From: CAZKBP01 sp964551015
GTDB taxonomy: Bacteria > Bacteroidota > Bacteroidia > Cytophagales > Microscillaceae
DNA: 64,000 nt
Assembly (NCBI GenBank): GCA_964551015.1
Contig: CAZKBP010000029.1
Location: 1-64,000 of the forward strand
Direction of reading: 5' to 3'
A model generated the notes under the pieces. The model did not search any database. It was not told the DNA's origin and saw only the letters and a list, made by a program, of their open reading frames with translations. Below, piece after piece: positions 55,421 to 63,895 of this stretch (positions within the stretch are counted from its first letter, which is position 1; each line of letters starts with the position of its first letter). The position numbers were made by a program, and so were the translations under genes.

Positions 55421-56656
55421 ATGAATTTTCGTGAAAATGTTAGAGAAGGACTACGTGCGGTAAAGTCCAATTTGCTTCGATCTATCCTCACTGCCCTCAT
55501 CGTGGCGATTGGTATTACTTCACTCGTGGGCATCCTCACCGCCGTAGATAGCATGCAAGCCAAAGTCAACGAAAGCTTCGCTGATTTGGGAGCTAATTCT
55601 TTTGATATAGAAGTGCCCTCCCGCAGTAGAGGCTTTGGCCCTAGAAGAAGCCTAGAAAAAACCTATCCGCCCATTGATTATCGCGAGGCCATGGCCTATA
55701 AAGAGAACATAGATTTTCCAGCACAGGTGAGTGTACAGGTGAGGCTCACGGGATCAGCCGAAGTGAAGTACCTAACCAACAAAACGAATCCGAACATACC
55801 CGTCATTGGTGCAAATGAGGCTTACTTACAAGCAGAAAGTCTGGATTTAGAACTGGGAAGAAATTTTTCTTCCGTAGAATTAGAGCAGGCCAGCTTTGTA
55901 GCCATCATCGGTTATGAAATCAAAGAAACGCTTTTTGACAAAAAATCTCCCATCAACGAACTCATTACCGTAAGAGGTAACAAGTATAAAGTCATCGGCG
56001 TGTTAGAAGAAAAAGGAAGCTCTCAGGGGGGATCTGGAGACCGCCGCGTGATCATCCCTCTCGAGAATGCACGGATACTGATTGGAGATAGCGCACCTAC
56101 CTACGATATCAAAACCATCTTGAATAATAGTGCTGATTTCAACTATGCCATCGGTGAAGCTACAATCCTGATGCGCCGCATTCGCAAAGACCCTCTGGGC
56201 AAGCCCGACTCTTTCGAGATTGAGCGGAGCGAAACCTTAGCTGACCGGCTCGGCGCGATCACAGGCTACCTGAAGGTGGGAGGCTTCGTGGTGGGGTTGA
56301 TTACACTCTTAGGGGCCTCGATTGGACTGATGAACATCATGATGGTTTCGGTTACAGAGCGAACCCGAGAAATCGGTGTGCGCAAAGCACTCGGGGCTAC
56401 CCCTCAGCGTATCCGGCAGCAATTTTTGATAGAAGCAGTTTTGATTTGTCAGATTGGTGGAGTAGCTGGAATCATCTCGGGAATTGCCATTGGTAATGTG
56501 CTCTCTTCAGCTTTGGGTGCGGGCAAGTTTATTGTCCCTTGGGTGTGGATCATCGTGTCTCTGATTGTGTGTGTGGTGGTAGGAATTGGCTCGGGCTTTT
56601 ATCCTGCTTTTAAGGCATCTAAACTTGATCCCATAGAATCTTTGCGTTTTGAATAA
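55421..56656 (+). CDS. MacB/FtsX-type ABC transporter permease
   Basis: 411 residues. Transmembrane helix one at about 20-42 ('SILTALIVAIGITSLVGILTAV'), a large periplasmic MacB core domain (about 45-285), then three helices including 'VGGFVVGLITLLGASIGLMNIMMVSVTERTREIGVRKALGATPQRIRQQFLIEAV', the FtsX-domain signature. The end 'YPAFKASKLDPIESLRFE' is typical. Such permeases work with a separate ATPase in export of lipoproteins, peptides or drugs by mechanotransmission. No ATPase gene is adjacent, so it must be encoded elsewhere. The coiled-coil gene follows 71 bp later. Confidence 0.9.
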   Translation: MNFRENVREGLRAVKSNLLRSILTALIVAIGITSLVGILTAVDSMQAKVNESFADLGANSFDIEVPSRSRGFGPRRSLEKTYPPIDYREAMAYKENIDFPAQVSVQVRLTGSAEVKYLTNKTNPNIPVIGANEAYLQAESLDLELGRNFSSVELEQASFVAIIGYEIKETLFDKKSPINELITVRGNKYKVIGVLEEKGSSQGGSGDRRVIIPLENARILIGDSAPTYDIKTILNNSADFNYAIGEATILMRRIRKDPLGKPDSFEIERSETLADRLGAITGYLKVGGFVVGLITLLGASIGLMNIMMVSVTERTREIGVRKALGATPQRIRQQFLIEAVLICQIGGVAGIISGIAIGNVLSSALGAGKFIVPWVWIIVSLIVCVVVGIGSGFYPAFKASKLDPIESLRFE

Positions 56657-56727
56657 ATTTGTTTAAATTAACCCCGATTTCCAAATACTAGGAAATCTAG
56701 AATTATTTTTTCACTTTTTGAACCACA

Positions 56728-57666
56728 ATGGCAGAAGATTCAAGAACAGATATTACCGTAAGACAAGGTTATAACCTACCTGTCTTAATCGGACTGGGCG
56801 TACTACTAGTACTATCCATTGTATATATTATCTACGCGATCAATCGGCAGAACTCATTGATAGGGCAGGCTCTCACACAGAAGCAGCAAATTGATAGCTT
56901 GCAAGAAGAAAACGAGCTCTATCTTCGGAAAGTTACCGAACTAGACGATCGTGCTTTCGCACTGGATAAAAAAGTACAAGAACTCTCTGATGAGAAAGAA
57001 CGCCTCATCAACGCCCGCGATTCCGTGCAGAGACTCCTTACTTATGCTCGTACTCGTGAGCAAAATGCACAGGGAAAAATCGCTCAACTGCAAAAACAAT
57101 TAAAAGACTTGCAGACCAAGCTGAACGATGTACAGAGTAAATATGACGATCTTCTGGCAAGTAGCGGTACTTCTAGTGATGCCCTGCAGAGGCAGGTAGA
57201 GCAACTGACCGCCGAGAGAAATTCACTCGCTCAGGAAAATCAAAGATTACAGAGAGAGCTATTGACTTATGCTGGAAATGCGGATAACCGAACCGCCATT
57301 TTTACTACTAGTATGAGTGCTATCCCTGGCGAAATCAAGCGAGATCGCTTTTCTCCTTCTAAACGTTCTCAAAATGCCGACCGCGTGCAGGTGAGCTTTA
57401 CGCTGAGCCGCCCTCCTCGACCTACGGAAAACTTGATCTTTAAGGTCTACAATCCGCAAGGACAGGAAATTACCATCAAGCCACGTTATCGTAATGAGCT
57501 AAATGCCCCCGAAGACCCTACGAATCAACAAGCTATCCTTGAATTTGAGCGTGGCTTCTTGATTAGAGGTGCCGAAGGCCAATTTTCTGTGCGACTTTAT
57601 CTAACGGACGTGAATAAAGGGATAGAAAATCAAGAAATTGGAATTGCGCAATTTGAATTAAAGTAA
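56728..57666 (+). CDS. Membrane-anchored coiled-coil protein
   Basis: 312 residues. A single transmembrane helix at about 18-40 ('LPVLIGLGVLLVLSIVYIIYAI'), then a long coiled coil (about 45-180) rich in Gln/Lys/Glu, then a beta domain ('RVQVSFTLSRPPRPTENLIFKVYNPQGQEI', 'IENQEIGIAQFEL'). It should be anchored in the inner membrane with the coiled coil in the periplasm or cytoplasm. Location before infC and after a permease suggests no clear pathway. No family recognised with confidence. Confidence 0.75.
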   Translation: MAEDSRTDITVRQGYNLPVLIGLGVLLVLSIVYIIYAINRQNSLIGQALTQKQQIDSLQEENELYLRKVTELDDRAFALDKKVQELSDEKERLINARDSVQRLLTYARTREQNAQGKIAQLQKQLKDLQTKLNDVQSKYDDLLASSGTSSDALQRQVEQLTAERNSLAQENQRLQRELLTYAGNADNRTAIFTTSMSAIPGEIKRDRFSPSKRSQNADRVQVSFTLSRPPRPTENLIFKVYNPQGQEITIKPRYRNELNAPEDPTNQQAILEFERGFLIRGAEGQFSVRLYLTDVNKGIENQEIGIAQFELK

Positions 57667-57746
57667 ACTTAAGTTTGAGAAATCTGTTTATATAGTATAG
57701 AGGCGATACTTCCGCCTACATAGTTAACCAATTGTTTAATCAAATC

Positions 57747-57762
57747 AAGGAGGTAGAAAATT
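57747..57762 (+). promoter_or_regulatory. Shine-Dalgarno and AUU start of infC
   Basis: AAGGAGGT (57747-57754), 5 nt, then ATT at 57760-57762. The frame from this ATT runs unbroken into infC. An AUU start is the known feature by which initiation factor 3 represses its own translation in E. coli. Confidence 0.8.
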
Positions 57763-58359
57763 AGAAATAATAGGAGAAACAATTATCGAGGAAGAGGAAG
57801 AGCAGTAGAACCTTACCGAATCAACAACAAAATCAAGACCCCAGAAGTGCGTATAGTGGGTGAAAATGTTGAACAAGGTGTTTATCCCATCAAGGAAGCT
57901 CTTCGTATGGCCGAAAATCAAGGGCTTGATTTAGTAGAAATCTCTCCCAAGGCAGATCCTCCGGTCTGTAAAATCATTGACTACTCTAAGTTCAAGTACG
58001 AGCAAAAGAAAAAGCAAAAAGAACTGAAAGCTAAGCAACAAAAAGTAGTAGTCAAAGAAATTCGTTTTGGCCCCAATACGGATGACCACGATTTTAACTT
58101 CAAACTTAATCATGCTAAAAACTTTTTGCAAGATGGAGCTAAGTTAAAAGCCTATGTGCATTTCGTGGGAAGAACAATCGTCTTCAAAGAACGTGGCGAA
58201 TTACTCCTACTTCGCTTTGCTCAGGCACTAGAAGAACACGGTAAAGTAGAACAAATGCCCAAACTAGAGGGCAAAAGGATGACCCTTATGATGTCACCCA
58301 AGCCCAGTAGTAAAAAGAGCAAGCCTAAGGAGAAAGAAAAGGAAAAGCAAGAGAGTTAA
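57760..58359 (+). CDS. infC: Translation initiation factor IF-3
   Basis: 199 residues starting at an AUU codon. A GTG at 57847 would remove the conserved N-terminal residues 'PYRINNKIKTPEV', so the ATT at 57760 with its strong Shine-Dalgarno is preferred. IF-3 binds the 30S subunit and checks the start codon. Recognisable parts: 'EVRIVGENVEQGVYPIKEALRMAENQGLDLVEISPKADPPVCKIIDYSKFKYEQ' (N-terminal domain), the Lys-rich linker, then 'KEIRFGPNTDDHDFNFKLNHAKNFLQDGAKLKAYVHFVGR' and a Lys-rich tail 'SSKKSKPKEKEKEKQES'. The N-terminus is unusually rich in Arg, Asn and Gly ('RNNRRNNYRGRGRA'). First gene of the infC-rpmI-rplT cluster. Confidence 0.95.
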   Translation: MRNNRRNNYRGRGRAVEPYRINNKIKTPEVRIVGENVEQGVYPIKEALRMAENQGLDLVEISPKADPPVCKIIDYSKFKYEQKKKQKELKAKQQKVVVKEIRFGPNTDDHDFNFKLNHAKNFLQDGAKLKAYVHFVGRTIVFKERGELLLLRFAQALEEHGKVEQMPKLEGKRMTLMMSPKPSSKKSKPKEKEKEKQES

Positions 58360-58415
58360 TCGCGCATCGCTCCTTATCCTAAGGAACCCCCGCTAAAAAT
58401 GATTTGAATTTTGTA

Positions 58416-58446
58416 CCGAGGTTATTTATTAATCTCGGAATTTTTT
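58416..58446 (+). terminator. Terminator or attenuator between infC and rpmI
   Basis: CCGAGGTT pairs with AATCTCGG (one G-T) around a 7-nt loop, followed by AATTTTTT. It precedes a fresh promoter, so rpmI-rplT may be transcribed separately or by readthrough. Confidence 0.6.
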
Positions 58447-58449
58447 CTA

Positions 58450-58457
58450 TATATTTG
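58450..58457 (+). promoter_or_regulatory. Candidate -7 box of rpmI-rplT
   Basis: TATATTTG, a perfect TAnnTTTG, 22 nt before the rpmI ATG. No TTG at the expected -33 distance. Confidence 0.45.
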
Positions 58458-58479
58458 CAAGCCTAAAAATTAAGCCGAT

Positions 58480-58680
58480 ATGTCCAAAAACAAAGTGAAG
58501 CCTAATTCTGGGGCTAAGAAAAGATTTAAGTTGACAGGTACTGGGAAAATTAAGAGAAAGCACGCGTTTCGTCGCCACATTCTTACCAAAAAAGAAACCA
58601 AGCAGAAGAGACGCTTACGTCAAGATGCCTTAGTTCATCCTGCCGACGAAAACAACGTCAAAGCGCTTCTCTGGATTTAG
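58480..58680 (+). CDS. rpmI: 50S ribosomal protein L35
   Basis: 66 residues, standard length. 'KPNSGAKKRFKLTGTGKIKRKHAFRRHILTKKETKQKRRLRQDALVHPADENNVKALL' carries the L35 signature. Very basic. Lies between infC and rplT as in most bacteria, and belongs to the large subunit. Confidence 0.96.
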   Translation: MSKNKVKPNSGAKKRFKLTGTGKIKRKHAFRRHILTKKETKQKRRLRQDALVHPADENNVKALLWI

Positions 58681-58784
58681 TATCTGACTAGCAAATCCTT
58701 TCCTGTTATTATTTTAACCGATGGAGGCTCCTAAGTAATTTGCTGTTTACGAGCAAATTCGCCGAACATCTAAATTGTATCTAT

Positions 58785-59129
58785 ATGCCACGTTCCGTTA
58801 ATGTCGTAGCCGCTCGTAAGCGAAGAAAAAAAGTCATGAAATTGGCTAGGGGCTACTATGGTAGACGAAAAAATGTCTGGACAGTAGCCAAAAATGCAGT
58901 CGAGAAAGGACTACAGTACGCTTACCGCGATCGCAAACAGAAAAAGAGAAATTTCCGCCGCCTCTGGATACAGCGTATCAATGCCGGAGCCAGAATACAC
59001 GGATTGAGCTACTCTGAATTCATTCACAAACTCAAGCAGGCCGAAGTGGAATTGAATCGTAAGGTTTTAGCAGACCTCGCTATGAACCATCCCGAAGCCT
59101 TCAAAGCCGTTGTGGATAAGGTCAAGTAA
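58785..59129 (+). CDS. rplT: 50S ribosomal protein L20
   Basis: 114 residues from ATG 58785 ('MPRSVNVVAARKRRKKVMKLARGYYGRRKNVWTVAKNAVEKGLQYAYRDRKQKKR'); an in-frame start at 58740 would add unrelated residues. 'FRRLWIQRINAGARIHGLSYSEFIHKL' is the family C-terminal signature. L20 is an early assembly protein of the large subunit and can repress the rpmI-rplT message in several bacteria. Confidence 0.96.
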   Translation: MPRSVNVVAARKRRKKVMKLARGYYGRRKNVWTVAKNAVEKGLQYAYRDRKQKKRNFRRLWIQRINAGARIHGLSYSEFIHKLKQAEVELNRKVLADLAMNHPEAFKAVVDKVK

Positions 59130-59143
59130 AAGCTATTTTGTTG

Positions 59144-59173
59144 AAAAGCTGAACGTAACCGTTCAGCTTTTTT
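59144..59173 (+). terminator. Rho-independent terminator of the infC-rpmI-rplT cluster
   Basis: 12-bp perfect stem AAAAGCTGAACG / CGTTCAGCTTTT with a TAAC loop and a T run; 14 nt after the rplT stop. Confidence 0.9.
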
Positions 59174-59262
59174 GATGGCTAGCTACTATTTTCAAAAAAA
59201 ACTGCGACTTTCTGCCCCACCATTTCACGAAAGAAACGAGCAAATCGCCACGAATAACAAAC

Positions 59263-59514
59263 TCACAGTTGATTGTGCGAACCATCACAAAAAGGTGGGT
59301 TACTCGTAGCCTTACATCCGCAAAAATAAACGGTCTTAGCCTCTTCAAAAGTTTGCATAATCGGACTGAAATCACCTCCCTTATGAGAACCATCACAAAA
59401 GGGCTGGTTTTGACTCACTCCACAACTACACCAAAAGTATTTTTTTTCGGCTTCCACTTCCACAGCGTAAGGCGATTTCTGGGCAACCTTTGCGTTTTGT
59501 CCTGAATTTTCCAT
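59263..59514 (-). CDS. CDGSH iron-sulfur domain protein (two motifs)
   Basis: 83 residues from ATG at 59514 ('MENSGQNAKVAQKSPYAVEV'); a longer frame beginning at 59577 is not conserved-looking. Two CDGSH-type motifs: 'CSCGVSQNQPFCDGSH' and 'CGCKATSNPPFCDGSH', each giving the three Cys and one His that hold a 2Fe-2S cluster. Small tandem CDGSH proteins of this kind are soluble in bacteria and of uncertain role (redox or cluster transfer). It is monocistronic. Confidence 0.92.
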   Translation of the reverse strand: MENSGQNAKVAQKSPYAVEVEAEKKYFWCSCGVSQNQPFCDGSHKGGDFSPIMQTFEEAKTVYFCGCKATSNPPFCDGSHNQL

Positions 59515-59622
59515 AATTACGATTAAAAAATAAAACCATGTATTTGTGTGTCTTTCTAACTTAGGAAGCCAACACATAGTTTATTAAAAAAAAGAGAAGA
59601 AGTAGAAAACCGCTCATAAGCC

Positions 59623-59652
59623 TTTGAATACAAAAACCTATACTTATATTTG
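59623..59652 (+). promoter_or_regulatory. Promoter of the penicillin-acylase-like gene
   Basis: TTTG (59623-59626), 18-nt spacer, TATATTTG (59645-59652), close to the Bacteroidota consensus. It leaves a leader of about 190 nt; the rest of 59515-59850 holds no ORF and no other structure I can support. Confidence 0.5.
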
Positions 59653-59850
59653 TTTATCTTCTGACTTTTAAAGTCTAAAAAACAAACGCCGTCTCTAAAA
59701 GCTTATCAAGAAAGTACAGATCGAGTGAGATGAGCGACAGAAGTGGTGGGAATGAAGTATTGAACGGTCTAACAAATAGTTTAGAATACTAAATTGACCC
59801 CCTTTTAAACCTTCCTATATGTTGTGCGTGAAGTGCTAAAATAAGTTTTT

Positions 59851-62340
59851 ATGAAAGTCATCAGGCTGATTCTGAGTACCTTCTTTACCATCTTGTTGGT
59901 TTACCTGTTTCATAACAGAGCATCTGAGATGCCTTTGCTCAGGCAAGTGAAGGCCATACAGTCTTTACCTGCCATCGGCTCCTTCTTAAATCCCTTTGGT
60001 GGCTTTTGGGCCAATGCTGAACCGCCTCGACCTGCCACTAGTATTCGTCTAGAAATTGATGAAATTCAGGAACCCGTAGATATTATTTTTGATGAGCGTT
60101 TGGTTCCACATATTTTCGCGCGTAATGAGCACGACCTGTATTTCGCGCAGGGTTATATCATCGCCAAATATCGCCTGTGGCAAATGGACTTTATCACCAG
60201 AGCCGCCGCCGGAAGGCTCTCCGAAGTAGTAGGTCGAGCCGCCTTAGATTTTGACAGAAAACAGAGGAGAATCGGGATGGTTTACGCCGCTGAAAAAGCC
60301 ATGGAAGGAATGATGGAAGACGAAACTAGCCGTCAGGTGGTGGAAGCCTACACCGAGGGGGTCAATACTTACATAAAGCAACTAGCCTTCAAGAATTATC
60401 CCATTGAGTTTAAGCTATTGGGCTATGAACCAGAGCTTTGGTCTCCTATGAAAAGCGCACTTCTGCTCAAGTACATGGCTCAAGACTTGTCTTTCCGAAG
60501 CGATGACGGGGCTTTGACCCAAGCCTTGCAGAAATTTGGAAAAGAAGCACTAGATGAATTATTCCCAGGTTATACGCGTCTTCAAGATCCCATTATTCCT
60601 AAAAGCACCACATTTGACTTCAAGAAAAAGGAAATTCCCAAAGCTCCTAAATCTTTCTTTGCTCCTGACACACTATCCGTTTTTAGAGAAGCACCCGAAG
60701 ACAAAAGCGGCATCGGTAGCAATAATTGGGCGGTCAGTGCCGAAAAATCTGCCTCCAATTATCCACTCCTCAGTAATGACCCACACTTGCGGCTCAATCT
60801 GCCCTCTATTTGGTTTGAAATGCAATTGGTAGCTCCCAAGCTAAATGTGTATGGAGTAGCCCTTCCCGGGTCGCCAGGCATCACGATTGGCTTTAACCAA
60901 GAAGTAAGCTGGGGGGTAACTAATGTAGCCTCAGATGTAACTGACTGGTACCGTATCCAATTTAAAGACAATACTTTTCAAGAATATTGGCACGATAATC
61001 AATGGAAACCAATCGCACAAATCCGAATCGAGGAGATCAAAATCAGGAATGGAGAAACTTTTAAAGATACGATTCTCTTTACGCATCACGGCCCCATCGT
61101 GGCTCTGTCTGAAGATAGTGCTTTTGCCAAGAACCAAGGCTTTCCGCTCAACTGCGCCCTCCGCTGGACTGCCCACGACCCTTCACAAGAGCTAGCCACT
61201 TTCTATAAGCTCAATCGTGCCAAAAATTACAATGACTATCGGGAGGCATTAAAAAATTATCAATGCCCGGCACAAAACTTCGTGTTTGCTGATGTTAAAA
61301 ATAATATCGCCATTACCTCGAATGGGAAATTTCCTCTCAAATGGGAAGAACAAGGAAAATTCCTGCTCGATGGCAGTGATACTACGCACGACTGGCACGA
61401 TTGGATACCCATGGAGCAAAACCCATACGTCCGAAACCCCGAAAGAGGTTTTGTCAGTTCAGCCAATCAATTTCCTGTTTCTGATTCGCTTTATCCATAC
61501 TATTTGCATTGGAAGTTTGCATCTTACGGACGAGGAAGTCGCATTAATGAACGCTTAGAGGCGATGCAAGCCATTACGGCAGATAGCATGCGCCTGCTCC
61601 AAGGGGATGATTTGAGTCCACTCGCCAGAGATGTACTTCCTGCCATGTTAGCACTTACTCCCGATAGTTTACTTGCTTCAAAACAGAAAGAGGCATTTGA
61701 CTTACTGAAAAATTGGAATTATCGTTTTAGCGTAAAAGCGATCGCCCCCACGATTTTTAAGCGATGGTGGGGTGAATTTTCCCGAGCAACTTGGGCAGAC
61801 GATTTTGATGAAAGGGGCATGCGATTTCCACCCCAAGAGGTGTTACAATTGATGGTACAAGATTATGATTCTACTGCCCAAATTTCCAAATGGTTTGATG
61901 ATGCAAGTACCCCCGAGGTCGAGACCCTAGCGGAGATCCTTCTGTCTAGCTTCCAAGCTACTCTGAAAAAATTAAATGATGAAAAAGGAGCGATGGGTGA
62001 AGCTTGGCAGTGGTCAAATTATCGTGATACGCAAATCAACCACCTAATTCCAGGTCTGGATGCCTTCAGTGCCAAAGGAATCGTGAGCAATGGAGATAAA
62101 ACCACGGTTAACGCTCTTGGCCCCACTACGGGGCCTTCTTGGCGAATGGTGGTGGCCTTGGGTGCAAAACCCAAAGCTTATGTAATTTATCCGGGGGGAC
62201 AATCCGGCAATCCAGGAAGTTTCTATTATGATAATTTTATCGATACTTGGAGTCAGGGTCAATTGGCTGAGGTGTATTACATGGTTCGCTCCAACGAAAA
62301 AAGTGATAGAATTATCAGCCGTATGAAATTAATTAAGTAA
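59851..62340 (+). CDS. Penicillin acylase family protein (S45 Ntn-hydrolase)
   Basis: 829 residues, usual precursor length. An N-terminal hydrophobic segment (VIRLILSTFFTILLVYLFHN) is a signal or anchor, so the enzyme acts in the periplasm. Alpha-chain features: 'DEIQEPVDIIFDERLVPHIFARNEHDLYFAQGYIIAKYRLWQMDFITRAAAGRLSEVVGR'. Self-cleavage should occur before Ser290 in 'GIGSNNWAVS', the catalytic nucleophile of the beta chain. Then 'NDPHLRLNLPSIWFEMQLVAPKLNVYGVALPGSPGITIGFNQEVSWGVTNVASDVTDWY' and, near the end, 'GPTTGPSWRMVVALGAKPKAYVIYPGGQSGNPGSFYYDNFIDTW'. Substrates in the family are N-acyl compounds, including acyl-homoserine lactones; which applies here is unknown. Its stop overlaps the convergent LacI gene by 8 bp. 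Confidence 0.93.
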   Translation: MKVIRLILSTFFTILLVYLFHNRASEMPLLRQVKAIQSLPAIGSFLNPFGGFWANAEPPRPATSIRLEIDEIQEPVDIIFDERLVPHIFARNEHDLYFAQGYIIAKYRLWQMDFITRAAAGRLSEVVGRAALDFDRKQRRIGMVYAAEKAMEGMMEDETSRQVVEAYTEGVNTYIKQLAFKNYPIEFKLLGYEPELWSPMKSALLLKYMAQDLSFRSDDGALTQALQKFGKEALDELFPGYTRLQDPIIPKSTTFDFKKKEIPKAPKSFFAPDTLSVFREAPEDKSGIGSNNWAVSAEKSASNYPLLSNDPHLRLNLPSIWFEMQLVAPKLNVYGVALPGSPGITIGFNQEVSWGVTNVASDVTDWYRIQFKDNTFQEYWHDNQWKPIAQIRIEEIKIRNGETFKDTILFTHHGPIVALSEDSAFAKNQGFPLNCALRWTAHDPSQELATFYKLNRAKNYNDYREALKNYQCPAQNFVFADVKNNIAITSNGKFPLKWEEQGKFLLDGSDTTHDWHDWIPMEQNPYVRNPERGFVSSANQFPVSDSLYPYYLHWKFASYGRGSRINERLEAMQAITADSMRLLQGDDLSPLARDVLPAMLALTPDSLLASKQKEAFDLLKNWNYRFSVKAIAPTIFKRWWGEFSRATWADDFDERGMRFPPQEVLQLMVQDYDSTAQISKWFDDASTPEVETLAEILLSSFQATLKKLNDEKGAMGEAWQWSNYRDTQINHLIPGLDAFSAKGIVSNGDKTTVNALGPTTGPSWRMVVALGAKPKAYVIYPGGQSGNPGSFYYDNFIDTWSQGQLAEVYYMVRSNEKSDRIISRMKLIK

Positions 62341-63400
62341 ATGCCTGATCAAGGGCTTGAATTTCCTGAGCGTTTCTATGAGAAGAACTTCTTACTTTGA
62401 GTTGAGTGGGGAGCATTTTGGTAATTAAAACGGGGTCTTGGTCTTGTTGTCCTAACAAAATTTCATTGAGCAGAAGCTTGGTAGCCGTTTTTCCCATTTC
62501 ATAGCCAGGCTGATAGACCGAACTGAGTGCAGGCTCGATGAGTGAAGCCATTTCCCAATCACTAAATCCAACTACAGCAATTTCTTGTGGAATCTTAATG
62601 TGCTTTGCTTTCAACGCGTGTAGCGCACCAATGGCTACTTGGTCAGCCAAGCCAAAGATAGCATCTGGCATTTGAGGAAGCCTCAACAATTGCTGGGCTA
62701 ATTCTGCCCCTTCTTGCAGGCTAAATGATTTACATTCTAAGATAAGAGATTCCTCAACTTGGATTTGGTGCTTTTTGAGTGCGTCCAAATAACCAGAAAA
62801 TCTCTTCTGTGTGTTATAAGCCATAAGAGGCCCTCTCAGCAGCGCAATCTTTCGGCATCCTTGTTCTATAAGATGTTCAACGGCATGGAAAGCCCCTTCA
62901 TAATCGTCTACAATTACCTTGGTGCTCTCTACTTGGTCGCTGACTTTGTCAAATAATACTACGGGGATGCCTACTCTTTGAAATTCCTCGATGTGGCGTA
63001 CATCTTCGGTTTCATTAGATAGAGACATCAACAAACCGTCCACGCGACTGGATAATAATACGGATGCTTCTCTCACCTCCTGCCGATAAGTTTCGTTGGT
63101 CTGGCAGAGCATAACCGTGTAACCCGCTTCATCGGCTACCTCCATAATCCCACTGATGATGGTTGAGAAAAAGTGATGGACAATTTCTGGGATAATTACG
63201 CCAATAATATTAGACTTATTTTTCCTTAGATTCAAGGCGATGGGATTGGGACGGTACTTGAGTCTCTCGGCCAGCTCCACTACGGCCTTTTTGGTCTTGT
63301 TGCTAATGTCTGGATAGTCTTTGAGTGCCCTAGAAACCGTGGTGGTACTAATACCTAGCTCTTTGGCGATGTCTTTCAGGGTAACATGGCTTGCTTTCAT
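62333..63400 (-). CDS. LacI-family transcriptional regulator
   Basis: 355 residues. N-terminal helix-turn-helix and hinge: 'VTLKDIAKELGISTTTVSRALKDYPDISNKTKKAVVELAERLKYRPNPIALNLRKNKSNIIGVIIPEI', followed by a periplasmic-binding-protein-like sensor domain ('LLSSRVDGLLMSLSNETEDV', 'VDDYEGAFHAVEHLIEQGCRKIALLRGP', 'DAIFGLADQVAIGALHALKAKHIKIPQEIAVVGFSDWEMASLIEPALSSVYQPGYEMG'). It is divergent from the SusC-like gene 495 bp away. In Bacteroidota this type of LacI protein responds to a sugar and controls the neighbouring polysaccharide utilisation genes. Confidence 0.95.
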   Translation of the reverse strand: MKASHVTLKDIAKELGISTTTVSRALKDYPDISNKTKKAVVELAERLKYRPNPIALNLRKNKSNIIGVIIPEIVHHFFSTIISGIMEVADEAGYTVMLCQTNETYRQEVREASVLLSSRVDGLLMSLSNETEDVRHIEEFQRVGIPVVLFDKVSDQVESTKVIVDDYEGAFHAVEHLIEQGCRKIALLRGPLMAYNTQKRFSGYLDALKKHQIQVEESLILECKSFSLQEGAELAQQLLRLPQMPDAIFGLADQVAIGALHALKAKHIKIPQEIAVVGFSDWEMASLIEPALSSVYQPGYEMGKTATKLLLNEILLGQQDQDPVLITKMLPTQLKVRSSSHRNAQEIQALDQAFT

Positions 63401-63540
63401 AAGATTGGATTATTTCAATGATAGCTTTTCTTTTTTGCTTTAATACTTGTAAAATAACTAAAAAATCTATGAATCAGGATATTTTTTTAAATTACTTATT
63501 TTTATTAAATCTAAATAAAAATTCGGTTTGTCCTATTAAA

Positions 63541-63567
63541 CGAAATCGATTACACAAACGGTTTCGG
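63541..63567. promoter_or_regulatory. Two overlapping LacI-type operators
   Basis: The segment starting at 63541, cgaaatcgattaca, matches the LacI/CcpA-type consensus TGnAAnCGnTTnCA at nine of ten fixed positions, with CG at 63547-63548. A second half-matching site follows, centred on CG 63559-63560 (AAACGGTTT core), 12 bp away, about one helical turn. A 5-bp hairpin (GGCGT/ACGCC, 63571-63590) lies just downstream. The rest of 63401-63895 is AT-rich and has no ORF I trust. Confidence 0.55.
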
Positions 63568-63895
63568 TTCGGCGTGCGTCAGTTTACGCCTGAGAAGGTT
63601 TGTTTTCTTTGGAAAACTTGACTAATATCATTATTGGCTTTACCAAGCGAACCAAACAATCTACGAATTACTTAACTCATACTTAAAGACATCTGGTATA
63701 GAATTGTACTTTTCTAATACAGAAGTTATCTTGTTAACAAGAATTACATATGATCAAGTTCTCCTAGCTTTCTGCATTTTCGTTCTGAATGATTTCTCAG
63801 GCAAAATTGAGGCAATCAGAAGATGAGTTTGTAGGAGTTAGTTCTATGAAATTTAACATTGAATGTGCGTTTTTTCAGCTTTAACTTAAATTTTT

